NCBI RefSeq assembly: GCF_001444405.1
Contig: NZ_CP013188.1
Coordinates: 248,001 to 312,000 of the forward strand
DNA from: Pseudoalteromonas phenolica
GTDB lineage: Bacteria; Pseudomonadota; Gammaproteobacteria; Enterobacterales; Alteromonadaceae
DNA length: 64,000 nucleotides
Reading direction: 5' to 3'
This document shows positions 7,782 to 17,466 of this stretch, piece after piece. A program made the position numbers and the translations under genes. Position 1 is the first letter of the stretch; each line of letters starts with the position of its first letter. The notes under the pieces are model-generated. The model did no database searches. It saw only the letters and a list, made by a program, of their open reading frames with translations, and was not told where the DNA came from.

Positions 7782-10700
7782 ATGAAAATTAAAAATCTTG
7801 TTTTGGCCATGGCTGCCGTCGTTGCGCCTTTGGCTTCTGCGTTCCAAACGCAAGATACCCGTATCTTACGATTCCCTGATATTCACAAAGAGCATGTGAC
7901 ATTTGTATATGCAGGTGATATTTACGTTGCGAATACCCAAACGGGACAGAGTCAGCGGTTAACTTATCATGAGGGGTTCGAAACTTTTCCTAAGTTTTCT
8001 CCAGATGGAAGTAAAATTGCATTCTCAGCACAGTACAACGGAAGTCGCCAAGTTTATGTTATAAACCGCGATGGCTCAGGTTTGAAACAATTAACTTACT
8101 ACAATGATGTTGGTCCTATGCCACCACGAGGTGGCTATGATTACCGTGTTATGGACTGGACGCCAGACGGAAAAAATATCGTATTTAGAGCAAATAGAAC
8201 CCCTTGGGGTAAGCGAATGGGCCGCCCATACATGGTGCCAGCAGAAGGGGGTTTAGAGCAACCGATGGCAATACCTGAAACGGGCGGCGGTATGCTTTCT
8301 CCAGATGGTAGCAAGTACGTTTATACCCCAATTGACAGGGAGTTTAGAACGTGGAAGCGTTCACGCGGTGGTCGTGCTCAAGATGTGTGGGTGTATGATT
8401 TAGAAAATAACACCTCAAAACAACTTACGTCTCATCGTGCTACAGATCAACAGCCTACCTGGGTAAATGACAGTATTTATTTCGTTTCAGATAGAGACTA
8501 CACACTTAATTTATATAAATACCGTGAAGGTAAGTCACCGGTTCGAATGACAACGCATGATGACTTCGATGTATTGTGGCCTTCTGCGGGTCCTGATGCG
8601 ATTGTTTATGAAAATGGGGGGTATCTATACCGTTTCGATGAAGCGACAAAGTCCTCTGAGAAACTAACGATAAATGTGGAGGGGATCAGAGAGCACACTT
8701 TGCCTTACAGTAAAAATGTAAGTGACTTTATTGACTCGATGGACATCTCTCATGATGGTAATCGCGCGGTGTTTACAGCCCGTGGTGAAATTTTCACCGT
8801 ACCTGTAAAACAAGGTCCGACTCGTAACTTAAGCTACACGCCTGAAGGCCGTGAGATAGAAGCCAGTTGGTCGCCAAATGGTCGATATATCGCTTATATG
8901 AGCGATGTGACAGGCGAGTACGAGATTTATATTAAAGATCGCGCTAACAATAATGAAGTTAAGCAGTTAACAAGTAATGGCACAATTTGGCGTTTTACAC
9001 CTAAGTGGTCACCTGATAACAGCAAACTACTTTTTGCAGATAAAAACCATACACTTTGGTTACTTGATATCGCATCTGGCAAACAAACAAAAATAGATGT
9101 AGCAAAGTTTGATGAAAATGGTCTTACTCAATATGTTTGGTCGCCAAATTCAAACGATATTGTGTATGTAAAAAATAACGAAAACCGCTACTCATCGCTA
9201 TTTCACTTCAATACTGAGTCAAAGAAGGTAACACGCTTAACAGATGAGATGACATCTGAAAGTAACCCGACTTTTTCTCCTGACGGTGAGTATCTATATT
9301 TCAGCTCTGAACGTGATTACAACTTAACATTCAGCTCATATGAGTTTGATTACATGTTTAGTCGAGCCACGCGAGTTTATGTGGTTGCTGTGAATAATCA
9401 AATCACCCCCATTAACGCTTTAAGCTCTGATGAAGCGGGCATTGTCACTGAAGAGACTGAAGATAAATCTCAACAAGAAAACACGAATGCGCTTGAGCCT
9501 CAAGGCTTTATGAAGCGTGTCGTTGCTACAAATGCACCAGCAGGAAATTATCGCGGCTTAACGGGTGTAGAAGGTGGGGTATTAACGCTATCTGGCGGTG
9601 CACTTAAGCTAATTTCGAATAAGCCTGATGGCAAAGTGGCGACAGTCGCTTCTGGCGTGAGTCAGTATAAAGTGTCGACGAATGGTAAACACATCATTGC
9701 TCGCTCAGGTAAAAACATCAGTGTGATCAAGCCTAAAGCAAAACAAGACCTTAAAGCGAATCAGCTGGATCTCTCTAAGATGAATTTAAAAATTGATCCT
9801 AAGGTTGAGTGGCAGCAAATGTATGTTGAGGGGTGGCGTACATTGCGCGATTGGTTCTATGATGAAAATCACCATGGCCAAGATTGGGATGCAATTTTAA
9901 AACGTTATCAACCAATGGCGGATGCGGTAGCACACAGAACTGATTTAGATTATGTGCTCAGTGAAATCGCAGGTGAAATTAATGCGGGTCATATTTATGT
10001 TCAATCGGGCGATGCGCCAACCGCTGAACGTAAAAAGCATGGTTTATTAGGTGCTGAAGTAGAAAGTCACCCGTCTGGTTTTGTAAAGATAAACAAGATT
10101 TATCAAGGCGAAGACTGGCATGAAGACTTCCGCTCGCCTCTGGGTCAAACAGGCATTAATGCCTCTGTAGGAAACTTCATTTTATCGGTGAATGGCCAAG
10201 CCGTAGATCAAGTGAGTAACTTCTTTGAATTGCTAGAAAATACTCAGGGTGAGCCAGTTGAGCTAATGCTGTCTGATTCACCGAGTTTTGATACTGCTTG
10301 GAAGGTGACAGTTAAACCTGTAGCCAGTGAGCAAGGTCTACGATATTTGGAGTGGGTGAACAGCCGAGCTGAATACGTCAGTAAGTTATCAAATGGCAAG
10401 ATTGGTTATGTACATTTACCAAATACACACTATGAAGGTAACCGCTCTTTATTCAAGAACTTTATGCCACAAACGACAAAAGAGGCGATGATCATTGATG
10501 ATCGTTACAACGGTGGTGGCTTTATTCCTGAACATTTAATTACTTGGTTATCTCGCAAGCCATTAAATTACTGGAAACGTCGTGGTGTTGAGCCAACTAA
10601 AACGCCAGCATTTGCACACGATGGTCCTAAAGCCATGCTAATTAACGGTTATTCGAGTTCAGGTGGTGATGCATTACCTTACTATTTCCGTCAAGCAGGT

Positions 10701-11003
10701 CTTGGTAAGTTAATTGGTACGCGAACTTGGGGTGGCTTGATTGGTATTTCTGGCAACCCATACCTTGTAGATGGCGGGCAAGTGATTGCTGCGACTTTCC
10801 GTATTCTTGATAATGACGGCAACTGGATCATAGAGAATGAAGGTGTAACACCAGATATCGAAGTGGTCGATCGTCCAGAGCTTATTCATGCAGGAAAAGA
10901 CCCATCGGTCGAGCGCGCAGTTAAAGAGCTTCTTAAAGAATTAGAAGCTAACCCTAAAAAGCCGCTTGTCGTGCCACCTGCGCCGAGTAACTTTAGAGAC
11001 TAA
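7782..11003 (+). CDS. Tricorn-type S41 protease
   Basis: A 1073-residue protein with a signal peptide ending PLASAFQ, so probably periplasmic rather than cytosolic like archaeal Tricorn. Residues about 30-660 form WD40/TolB-like beta-propeller repeats (FSPDGSKIAFSA, WTPDGKNIVF, WSPNGRYIAYMSD and similar). A PDZ domain follows at about 770-860, then an S41 catalytic domain with VHLPNTHYEG, DDRYNGGGF and NGYSSSGGD (955-963) carrying the likely serine nucleophile. Family members degrade peptides. The ATG at 7782 is preferred over an upstream in-frame start at 7740 because the signal peptide begins there. A terminator lies right after the stop. Confidence 0.88.
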   Translation: MKIKNLVLAMAAVVAPLASAFQTQDTRILRFPDIHKEHVTFVYAGDIYVANTQTGQSQRLTYHEGFETFPKFSPDGSKIAFSAQYNGSRQVYVINRDGSGLKQLTYYNDVGPMPPRGGYDYRVMDWTPDGKNIVFRANRTPWGKRMGRPYMVPAEGGLEQPMAIPETGGGMLSPDGSKYVYTPIDREFRTWKRSRGGRAQDVWVYDLENNTSKQLTSHRATDQQPTWVNDSIYFVSDRDYTLNLYKYREGKSPVRMTTHDDFDVLWPSAGPDAIVYENGGYLYRFDEATKSSEKLTINVEGIREHTLPYSKNVSDFIDSMDISHDGNRAVFTARGEIFTVPVKQGPTRNLSYTPEGREIEASWSPNGRYIAYMSDVTGEYEIYIKDRANNNEVKQLTSNGTIWRFTPKWSPDNSKLLFADKNHTLWLLDIASGKQTKIDVAKFDENGLTQYVWSPNSNDIVYVKNNENRYSSLFHFNTESKKVTRLTDEMTSESNPTFSPDGEYLYFSSERDYNLTFSSYEFDYMFSRATRVYVVAVNNQITPINALSSDEAGIVTEETEDKSQQENTNALEPQGFMKRVVATNAPAGNYRGLTGVEGGVLTLSGGALKLISNKPDGKVATVASGVSQYKVSTNGKHIIARSGKNISVIKPKAKQDLKANQLDLSKMNLKIDPKVEWQQMYVEGWRTLRDWFYDENHHGQDWDAILKRYQPMADAVAHRTDLDYVLSEIAGEINAGHIYVQSGDAPTAERKKHGLLGAEVESHPSGFVKINKIYQGEDWHEDFRSPLGQTGINASVGNFILSVNGQAVDQVSNFFELLENTQGEPVELMLSDSPSFDTAWKVTVKPVASEQGLRYLEWVNSRAEYVSKLSNGKIGYVHLPNTHYEGNRSLFKNFMPQTTKEAMIIDDRYNGGGFIPEHLITWLSRKPLNYWKRRGVEPTKTPAFAHDGPKAMLINGYSSSGGDALPYYFRQAGLGKLIGTRTWGGLIGISGNPYLVDGGQVIAATFRILDNDGNWIIENEGVTPDIEVVDRPELIHAGKDPSVERAVKELLKELEANPKKPLVVPPAPSNFRD

Positions 11004-11019
11004 AAGTCATTATTCTTAT

Positions 11020-11041
11020 AAGGGGCGAGTAGCCCCTTTTT
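11020..11041 (+). terminator. Intrinsic terminator after Tricorn-type protease
   Basis: AAGGGGC and GCCCCTT form a perfect 7-bp stem around a 5-base loop, followed by a T run. It overlaps the 3' end of the convergent solute-binding protein gene by two bases. Confidence 0.85.
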
Positions 11042-11831
11042 AATCTTTGAATTCAGGGTGTTGCTCTTTGATGGTTAAGATTGCTTGGTTGAGTTTATGT
11101 ATTAAATCTTCTTTATAAGCAAACTTAATATGTTCACTGTTACTAAAGCCAATATGCGCGGTTTGACGACTTATCTCATCAACTTCAACAAACTTTATAT
11201 CAAGTGCACTGGGCATTTGAGCTAAGTTAAATTGTATTGCACGGCTATCATTTACATAGCAGTCGAGCTTCTTCTCAAGTAATTTTTGCAAATTCGACTG
11301 GGTGCTTTTGTTTTCCCATATTTTAATAGCCCCGCTTTTTATTAAAGCTTTATATCTGTCATCAAACATCAGATAACCTGCATTGATACCCACGTTTAGC
11401 GGTTTTTTGTTAGAGAAGTCTTTTAAATCAAGATTGCTTGGAGCTAAAAGTGCTGGCAAATATGTATTTGGGTGACAGACTGTGACAACTCTTTCAGTTA
11501 ATAATGTGACTGAGTAGGGGCCAATATATGGGCGAGCTTGTCTGTGTATGTACGGGGGCAAAATTGCAAAAGCATGGCCTAATTCTATTTCCTTTAAAGC
11601 TCGCTTCCATGGCATCGCTTCAAACTGAAAATCGTACTCATTTTTCAATAAATTAGCCGCTTTTCTAATCAGATTAATGTAAATCCCTTGCGGATTACCG
11701 TTTACTGCATAGCTATAAGGGGGGTAATCCTCGTCAACAATTACTTTTACTTTGACAGCTTTTGCCTCACTGATATTTGATAAAAGCAATGAACAAAAGA
11801 GCAACAGTAATAATTGCATGCTCTTATTCAT
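11040..11831 (-). CDS. Periplasmic solute-binding protein, SBP_bac_3 type
   Basis: A 263-residue protein with a signal peptide (about residues 1-23, SEAKA) and the amino-acid-type binding fold: VIVDEDYPPYSY, the NPQGIYINLIRKAANLL helix, FEAMPWKRALKEIELG, then PLNVGINAGYLMFDD. It overlaps the 3' end of the upstream porin gene by eight bases, so the two are co-expressed: an outer-membrane channel plus a periplasmic binder, without inner-membrane transporter genes. A nearby chemoreceptor gene begins divergently upstream of the porin, so the binder could report to it; that link is inference. Confidence 0.75.
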   Translation of the reverse strand: MNKSMQLLLLLFCSLLLSNISEAKAVKVKVIVDEDYPPYSYAVNGNPQGIYINLIRKAANLLKNEYDFQFEAMPWKRALKEIELGHAFAILPPYIHRQARPYIGPYSVTLLTERVVTVCHPNTYLPALLAPSNLDLKDFSNKKPLNVGINAGYLMFDDRYKALIKSGAIKIWENKSTQSNLQKLLEKKLDCYVNDSRAIQFNLAQMPSALDIKFVEVDEISRQTAHIGFSNSEHIKFAYKEDLIHKLNQAILTIKEQHPEFKD

Positions 11832-12954
11832 CTAAAAACTTCACATAGTCATATCTAAAGCCTACTGAAACAGAATCAAACCCAGAGTTGTTGGTATAGT
11901 CTTTTGTTAAATACTCCAAGTGAAAGCGTAGTTTGTCGGCCGGTAGCCACTCTAGCGTCACGTTATAGCCGTCAAAGCCATTGCCACTGCTATCTAGGCC
12001 GTCGTCGAAATCAAAGTATCCTAGCTTGAGTTTATAGTGCTTGGTAATTGGATAGCCCATAGAAATATCGAATGTTGAGCCATTTCGGTCATTACTTGTG
12101 ATGCGATCGTAACTTTTATCTTGAAAACCCACAGCAAGATAGAGGTTTGATGGAAAAGTGTATGCACCAGAGAAAGCTAAAATGCGGTTCTCTCCTAAGT
12201 GCGTTTCAGCATCATATACTTGGTTGTTTTGATATGTCATCGCGAGATGAAGGTTATCGACATCATAGCTTAGGCCTGCGTTGAATAAGTCTGAGTAGTT
12301 AGCACCATTTTCGCCGTCGTATTGTGCGCCTGCTCTAAAGGTAAAATCACCGAGTTGTTTCGAGTAGGTGAGGAAGTTGTTCACGAAGAAAATGCTTTCT
12401 GGGTCGTAGGCAAACGGGCTACTTGCATGGTTAAAAATATCAACATACTCAGCGATATATAAGTATTGTGCGGGGCGTTGTTTACCTATGCCTACTTCAC
12501 CAAGTGGTGTGTCTAGCGCGACATATACTTGCCTTGCTTTACCAAAATTGCCGTTGTTAGATAAATCTATACCCCATTCGCCATGTAGTGTTGCTTTAAA
12601 TTCATTCGAGAATTGGTGGGTTGATTTAACGCCCATGTGCGATAACGCATCTCTGACGTCAGTGGTGCTTTCTCCTGCATTATCAATGTAGCCATAAGTT
12701 GGCCTTATGGTGGCGTAAAATTTAAGGTCTTTGTCAGACTTAGCTTTACTAGTTTGATCCAAACTCGGTTTTGCCGCTGACTTTTCGGCTACGGGTTGGT
12801 TTTTTTGGGCTTTTTCTAGCGCTTCTATTTTTTGCTGCAATAGTTTTAATTGCGCTTTTAACAAGGCTATTTCGTCTTGTGTATTTGAAGCTGCTGATAC
12901 GTTAACTGCATAGATAAGACTTAGCAAGGCGGCGACAAAAGCGATGCTTCTCAT
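11824..12954 (-). CDS. Outer-membrane porin with N-terminal coiled coil
   Basis: A 376-residue protein. A signal peptide (MRSIAFVAALLSLIYAVNVSA) is followed by a coiled coil (about residues 25-50, IALLKAQLKLLQQKIEALEKA), a low-complexity linker and a beta-barrel of the general porin type, with strands such as KFYATIRPTYGYI, LHGEWGIDLS and a VSVGFRYDYVKFLDE end. The short coiled coil before the barrel is seen in several porins that trimerise or contact peptidoglycan. The internal ATG at 12954 is chosen because the signal peptide starts there; an extension to 13008 would add 18 residues. It is co-transcribed with the overlapping solute-binding protein gene. Confidence 0.75.
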   Translation of the reverse strand: MRSIAFVAALLSLIYAVNVSAASNTQDEIALLKAQLKLLQQKIEALEKAQKNQPVAEKSAAKPSLDQTSKAKSDKDLKFYATIRPTYGYIDNAGESTTDVRDALSHMGVKSTHQFSNEFKATLHGEWGIDLSNNGNFGKARQVYVALDTPLGEVGIGKQRPAQYLYIAEYVDIFNHASSPFAYDPESIFFVNNFLTYSKQLGDFTFRAGAQYDGENGANYSDLFNAGLSYDVDNLHLAMTYQNNQVYDAETHLGENRILAFSGAYTFPSNLYLAVGFQDKSYDRITSNDRNGSTFDISMGYPITKHYKLKLGYFDFDDGLDSSGNGFDGYNVTLEWLPADKLRFHLEYLTKDYTNNSGFDSVSVGFRYDYVKFLDE

Positions 12955-13048
12955 AAGAATTCTCTGCAAAAGTGCGTGTTTTTTTGAGTATAGTTTATAT
13001 TTACACAATGCTAACGGCTTTCTTGCTGAATTCGAATAAGGCTGAGAA

Positions 13049-14926
13049 ATGAAGATTAGATCTAAGTTTTCGGTGGTATCAGGGGTTGTTGTATTTATGG
13101 TGATTTCGCTTCTGGCGCTTTCAACATATATTTTGGTTGAGAATAGTTTAAAGCAAAAAACACATGCCTACGTGGTTGATAATACCGCCTTACTCAGCAG
13201 CAGCATCAGTAATTGGATGGCTGGAAAAGCCGCGCAAATTCGTATTCTAAAACATCAGCTTGAAGCTGATTTCTCAAAAAGTAATTTTCAAAAATCTCTC
13301 GAAAATAATGCCCTCAGAAATGAATTTTTGCTGGTTTTTGGTACCTTGGCTGATGAAAGAGGGCTTCGTTCTAACAATAAAAACCGTGTTAACCCACCAG
13401 AGATCGACTTTCGTGAGCGGGCTTGGTATCAACAAGCTAAGAACAGTCAAGGCATAGTGTTTACACCGCCTTACGTTGATGCGGCTACAAAAGAGCTTTT
13501 GGTTTCTATTGTTACGTCAGTAAATAGCGCTGGCTTTAAAGGCGCTATTGGGGGAGATTTATCTTTACAAACGATCGCTGATAGCGTGAATACCATTAAC
13601 TTCAACAATACGGGGTTTGCGTTTATTGTAGATGGACAAGGCACGATTATTACTCACCCAAATGCCAGCTTAAATGGCAAATCTAGCCAAGCTGTATACG
13701 AACTTAGTCCAAATAGACAAAGCGAAATTCTTGAGTTGAGCCATCAAAATGAAGATAAGCTGGCCTACTTTTTACCGCTTGATGACAGTGCAGGGGTTGA
13801 TTGGTATTTGGCAGTGTTGCTTGATAAGTCTCTGGTTTATGAGTCTTTGTCTACTTTTACCAGTCGCACATTTATTTTTGCGGTATTTAGCATTGCGCTG
13901 TGTGTATTTTTATTAAGAAAGCTTGCTAAACATTTATTGAGTCCGCTTGATACGTTAGAAAGTGCGATTGGCCAAATTGCTAGTGGCGGCGGTGATTTGA
14001 CTCGTCGTTTAAATGTGCAAAGTGAAGATGAATGCGGGGTTGTGGCTAATAACTTCAATCAGTTTTTATCTTACTTGCAACAGTTGGTGTCAGACATTAA
14101 GCACAAAGCTGAGAATATCACTTCCGAAAGTAATCATGCTTCGCAGTTGTCTATGCAATCATCTGAGTCTCTCAATCAGCAATACTTGTCGATAGATAAT
14201 TTAGCGACAGCAATGCATGAAATGAGTACCACCTCTTCTGATATAGCTGCAAGCGCTCAAGATGCGGCGGCTTCAGTGACTGCAGTTAACAAGACTGCAG
14301 ATGAGAACAAACAAGTATTTGCGAAAACCACCCAAGATATTGTGGAGTTGTCGGCGTCTATTAGTTCGGCTCAGCAGCTCAGTAGTGAACTGGCCTCTTA
14401 CAGCAATAATATTGAACAAATTCTATCTGTGATCAACGGTATTGCAGAGCAAACCAATCTATTAGCGCTTAATGCGGCAATTGAAGCCGCACGAGCAGGT
14501 GAGCAAGGTCGCGGTTTTGCAGTCGTAGCCGATGAAGTACGAACACTGGCATCAAGAACGCAAGAGTCGACCACCGAAATTAAATCCATGATTGAGAAAA
14601 TTCAGCATTATTCTTCGCAAGTGCAAACTTCGATGGATGAGAGTAAAGATAAGGCAAACCGTTGTGTTGAACATACACAAATTGCCAGTGATTCTTTAGA
14701 AAGCATTTCGAACGAAGTGAAAGAAATTATGGATCGCAATATTCAAATTGCAGCGGCCATTGAAGAGCAAAGTGTGGTGATTGAAGATATAAATAAAAAC
14801 ACCATTAGTATTCGCGATATCAGCCAGCAAGTAGATAGCTTTGCGCACGAACAGATCACCGCAAATGAACAGCTACTCGGTGATGTGAAGTCGCAGCAAA
14901 GCTTGTTGAATAAATTTATTGTTTAA
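13049..14926 (+). CDS. Methyl-accepting chemotaxis protein (dCache)
   Basis: A 625-residue chemoreceptor. A first membrane helix (9-30) is followed by a periplasmic double-Cache domain (about 35-270, with FRERAWYQQAKNSQGIVFTPPYVD), a second helix (about 272-291), a HAMP linker (about 292-345) and a long coiled signalling domain. The conserved hairpin tip, EQTNLLALNAAIEAARAGE and on to FAVVADEVR, lies at about 467-498. It senses an extracellular small molecule and signals to CheA/CheW. Its promoter region is shared with the divergent porin and solute-binding protein operon, a hint that the ligand may relate to that uptake pair. Confidence 0.9.
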   Translation: MKIRSKFSVVSGVVVFMVISLLALSTYILVENSLKQKTHAYVVDNTALLSSSISNWMAGKAAQIRILKHQLEADFSKSNFQKSLENNALRNEFLLVFGTLADERGLRSNNKNRVNPPEIDFRERAWYQQAKNSQGIVFTPPYVDAATKELLVSIVTSVNSAGFKGAIGGDLSLQTIADSVNTINFNNTGFAFIVDGQGTIITHPNASLNGKSSQAVYELSPNRQSEILELSHQNEDKLAYFLPLDDSAGVDWYLAVLLDKSLVYESLSTFTSRTFIFAVFSIALCVFLLRKLAKHLLSPLDTLESAIGQIASGGGDLTRRLNVQSEDECGVVANNFNQFLSYLQQLVSDIKHKAENITSESNHASQLSMQSSESLNQQYLSIDNLATAMHEMSTTSSDIAASAQDAAASVTAVNKTADENKQVFAKTTQDIVELSASISSAQQLSSELASYSNNIEQILSVINGIAEQTNLLALNAAIEAARAGEQGRGFAVVADEVRTLASRTQESTTEIKSMIEKIQHYSSQVQTSMDESKDKANRCVEHTQIASDSLESISNEVKEIMDRNIQIAAAIEEQSVVIEDINKNTISIRDISQQVDSFAHEQITANEQLLGDVKSQQSLLNKFIV

Positions 14927-14940
14927 AGGTGCTTTACAGA

Positions 14941-15429
14941 TTATTCATCATTGAGCCATTTATACATAATGAGACTATCAACATAACCTAACTTTGGATG
15001 ATTATAGGCTTTTGGTATTGTACCAATAACCTCATAGCCGAGCTTTTGCCAAAGCGACACTGCAACGGTATTAGTTGAGACCACTGAATTAAACTGCATG
15101 GCTTTAAAACCAAGCGCTCGGGCGATGTCTTGAGAGTGCTCACAAAGTTGTCTGGCAATGCCTTTACCTGCAGCCAAAGGCGAGACCATATAGCCGCAGT
15201 TACAAATGTGTGAGCTTGGGCCCATGGCATTGGCTTTTAAATAATAACTCGCTAGTACTTGCCCTTGCTCTTCGTAAACGAAAGACTTTAGCGGCGCTTC
15301 ACACCATAGTGAATATGCGCTCGACTCGTCCATGTCTGGGTCAAAGGCATAGGTTTCTTGGGCTTGGATGATACGCTGAAAAGTTGGCCAAAATGCGGAA
15401 AAATCTGCGTGTGTCATTGCTCTTATCAT
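14941..15429 (-). CDS. GNAT family N-acetyltransferase
   Basis: A 162-residue protein with the GNAT acetyl-CoA fold: MIRAMTHADFSAFWPTFQ at the start, VLASYYLKANAMGPSSHICNCGYMVSP, then the pyrophosphate-binding loop PLAAGKGIARQLCEH (R/Q-x-x-G-x-G/A motif), and FNSVVSTNTVAVSLWQKLGYE near the end. It transfers an acetyl group to an unknown small-molecule amine or protein. The gene is convergent with the dCache chemoreceptor and lies 15 bases downstream of the TetR regulator gene on the same strand, probably in one operon with it. Confidence 0.82.
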   Translation of the reverse strand: MIRAMTHADFSAFWPTFQRIIQAQETYAFDPDMDESSAYSLWCEAPLKSFVYEEQGQVLASYYLKANAMGPSSHICNCGYMVSPLAAGKGIARQLCEHSQDIARALGFKAMQFNSVVSTNTVAVSLWQKLGYEVIGTIPKAYNHPKLGYVDSLIMYKWLNDE

Positions 15430-15444
15430 ATTAGCCTCTAGCTC

Positions 15445-16041
15445 TTATTTATTTTCATATCGTGCTAAAAACATAGTAATTGTTTGCTCAATAATATGCT
15501 TTTGCTGTTCAGGCGTTGGCTTTTCGAACCCATATAAGTGAGGGTAAAAAATAAACGACTTTAGCTGAAAAAGAAACTGTTTTGCTGCAAATTCGATGTC
15601 ATCTATGGCTAATGCGTTGGCATCGACGGCATCTTTCAAGAAGGTCTCAATAAAAATCATGCAGCCGACTTTGTTGCTACCAAGTTGTGAGGCTAATTCT
15701 GGGTCTTTTAGCATCTGCATAAAGGCGATTTTTGCTATGCGCAAAAAATTTTCTGAAGTTAGTAGTTGCACTTCTTGCTCTGCAATTGCTTGTAATTGCG
15801 CATGTAAGGGTTTGCTCAGGTCAAATACCACAGCTTCGGTCGACATTAATTCATCTTTCATTTTGAATAAAATCGCATGAAACAGCTGCTCTTTAGTATC
15901 GAAATGGTTATAAACTGTGCGTTTTGATACTTTGGCAAGTTTTGCTATGTCGTCCATGCTGGTGGCATCGACGCCTTGCTCGTAAAACAATTGCTCTGCA
16001 GCAGCTAAAATGTGCAATTTCTTTTGATCAGATAACTTCAT
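15445..16041 (-). CDS. TetR/AcrR family transcriptional regulator
   Basis: A 198-residue repressor. The N-terminal helix-turn-helix (about residues 8-54) reads LHILAAAEQLFYEQGVDAT, then MDDIAKLAKVSKRTVYNHF, a textbook TetR DNA-binding domain; the remaining helices form the ligand pocket. The ATG at 16041 is chosen because an AGAGGA site lies just upstream; a longer frame to 16065 lacks this. It is transcribed divergently from the metallo-hydrolase lipoprotein gene, and the 19-bp palindrome at 16126-16144 between them is the likely operator. Confidence 0.88.
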   Translation of the reverse strand: MKLSDQKKLHILAAAEQLFYEQGVDATSMDDIAKLAKVSKRTVYNHFDTKEQLFHAILFKMKDELMSTEAVVFDLSKPLHAQLQAIAEQEVQLLTSENFLRIAKIAFMQMLKDPELASQLGSNKVGCMIFIETFLKDAVDANALAIDDIEFAAKQFLFQLKSFIFYPHLYGFEKPTPEQQKHIIEQTITMFLARYENK

Positions 16042-16098
16042 AATTTTCCTCTCGATAACCGCCATATTCTAAATCCGAATTAAAAAAGTTGCACTCAG

Positions 16099-16150
16099 TA
16101 GTTTACTTTTTATGTTTATAATGAAAAACTACACCGTGTAGTTTACTTTT
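16099..16150. promoter_or_regulatory. Likely TetR operator: palindrome plus direct repeat
   Basis: A perfect interrupted palindrome, AAACTACAC-C-GTGTAGTTT, occupies 16126-16144 (nine-base arms, one central base). The 12-base word TAGTTTACTTTT occurs twice, at 16099-16110 and at 16139-16150, exactly 40 bases apart, so a second half-site may exist. The position between the divergent TetR gene and the metallo-hydrolase gene supports autoregulation and control of both. That the TetR protein binds here is inferred. Confidence 0.75.
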
Positions 16151-16162
16151 GTTTGGTGCATT

Positions 16163-17263
16163 ATGAAAATCAGTAAATGGTTAGGTGTAGGTTTTATTGC
16201 TTTAACAGTGGGAGCATGTTCAGTGAATAATCAATTAGCAACGCAGGATTCAACTTTGTCGCAAGGGTCGAGCTATTATCATAATGGCAAGTTTCATAAC
16301 GACGACATTATGGAAGCGAATGGCTTTGGCAAAGTGCTAGGGTTAATCGGCCGTTATATTACTGAAGAGAAAAAACATGCAGTGCCAGACCAACCACTGC
16401 CTATGAAAGCCTTAAGTACTGAACAGTTACAGGCACTTTCAAATGATCAAATTCATATGGTTAAGCTAGGTCACTCGTCAATATTACTCAAAGTTTATGG
16501 TGAATTTTGGCTGCTTGATCCGGTATTTTCAGAGCGTGCGTCACCATTTAGTTTCTTGGGTCCTAAACGTTTTCAGCAAGCACCTATCAGTATTGATGAT
16601 TTACCACAGATAGATAAAGTGCTTATCTCTCATAACCATTACGACCATTTAGATAAAACCAGTGTTAAGAAACTGGCCAATAAAACCAAGCAGTTTTTAG
16701 TGCCATTAGGGGTTGAGGCTGATTTATCGCGCTGGGGCGTAGAGCCGTCAAAAGTTTTGTCATTTGATTGGTGGCAAGAGCTACAAACAGATAATGCACT
16801 GGTTGCTTTTACCCCAACTAAGCACTTTTCTGGCCGTGCTTTATCGGATGGCAATAAAAGCCTGTGGGGGTCTTGGGTGATCAAAGGCGCTAAAGAAAGT
16901 ATCTATTTCAGTGGTGATTCAGGCTACTTTGATGGCTTTAAGAAAATCGGTGAGAAGTATGGTCCATTCGATTTAACTTTCATTGAAACTGGCGCTTATG
17001 ATAAAGATTGGGCCGATATTCATATGACACCAGAGCAAAGCTTACAGGCACATCTTGATTTACAAGGCAAAGTGATGGTGCCGGTGCACAATGGCACGTT
17101 TGACCTAGCATTTCACGCATGGTTTGAACCATTGGAGCGTGTCTCAAAAGCGGCGGATGAGCATAATGCTGTGATAAGAACACCCATAACTGGAGAAATT
17201 TTCAATTCAGATAAACATTTTGCACAAGTCTTTTGGTGGAAATCACTTATGCCAAGTCTGTAA
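16163..17263 (+). CDS. MBL-fold metallo-hydrolase lipoprotein (NAPE-PLD-like)
   Basis: A 366-residue protein starting with a lipoprotein signal (lipobox VGAC, cysteine 19). The metallo-beta-lactamase motif appears as SHNHYDHLDKTS (HxHxDH), with further metal ligands in TPTKHFSGR, YFSGDSGY and PVHNGTF. The overall pattern (HSSILLKVYGEFWLLDPVFSERASP) matches the UlaG/NAPE-PLD-like group of hydrolases, which cleave phosphodiester or lactone bonds. It is probably anchored in the envelope. It is divergent from the TetR regulator, which likely represses it, and the inducer may be its substrate. Confidence 0.8.
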   Translation: MKISKWLGVGFIALTVGACSVNNQLATQDSTLSQGSSYYHNGKFHNDDIMEANGFGKVLGLIGRYITEEKKHAVPDQPLPMKALSTEQLQALSNDQIHMVKLGHSSILLKVYGEFWLLDPVFSERASPFSFLGPKRFQQAPISIDDLPQIDKVLISHNHYDHLDKTSVKKLANKTKQFLVPLGVEADLSRWGVEPSKVLSFDWWQELQTDNALVAFTPTKHFSGRALSDGNKSLWGSWVIKGAKESIYFSGDSGYFDGFKKIGEKYGPFDLTFIETGAYDKDWADIHMTPEQSLQAHLDLQGKVMVPVHNGTFDLAFHAWFEPLERVSKAADEHNAVIRTPITGEIFNSDKHFAQVFWWKSLMPSL

Positions 17264-17466
17264 CCAAAATTTAACAAAGTGGTTTGTTTCAATTTTATTA
17301 AATTAACTAATTGAATTAAATAAACTAAATAGCCTAATGTAAAGCTATGGGTACAGATTTTAAGTTGAGAAAGTTTAAATTTATGTAAATAAAATGTGAT
17401 CTTTGAGATTCCTTGCGCTATGGTTTGATTGATTTTTAATCAAACAACTAAGTAAAAGGAATCATT

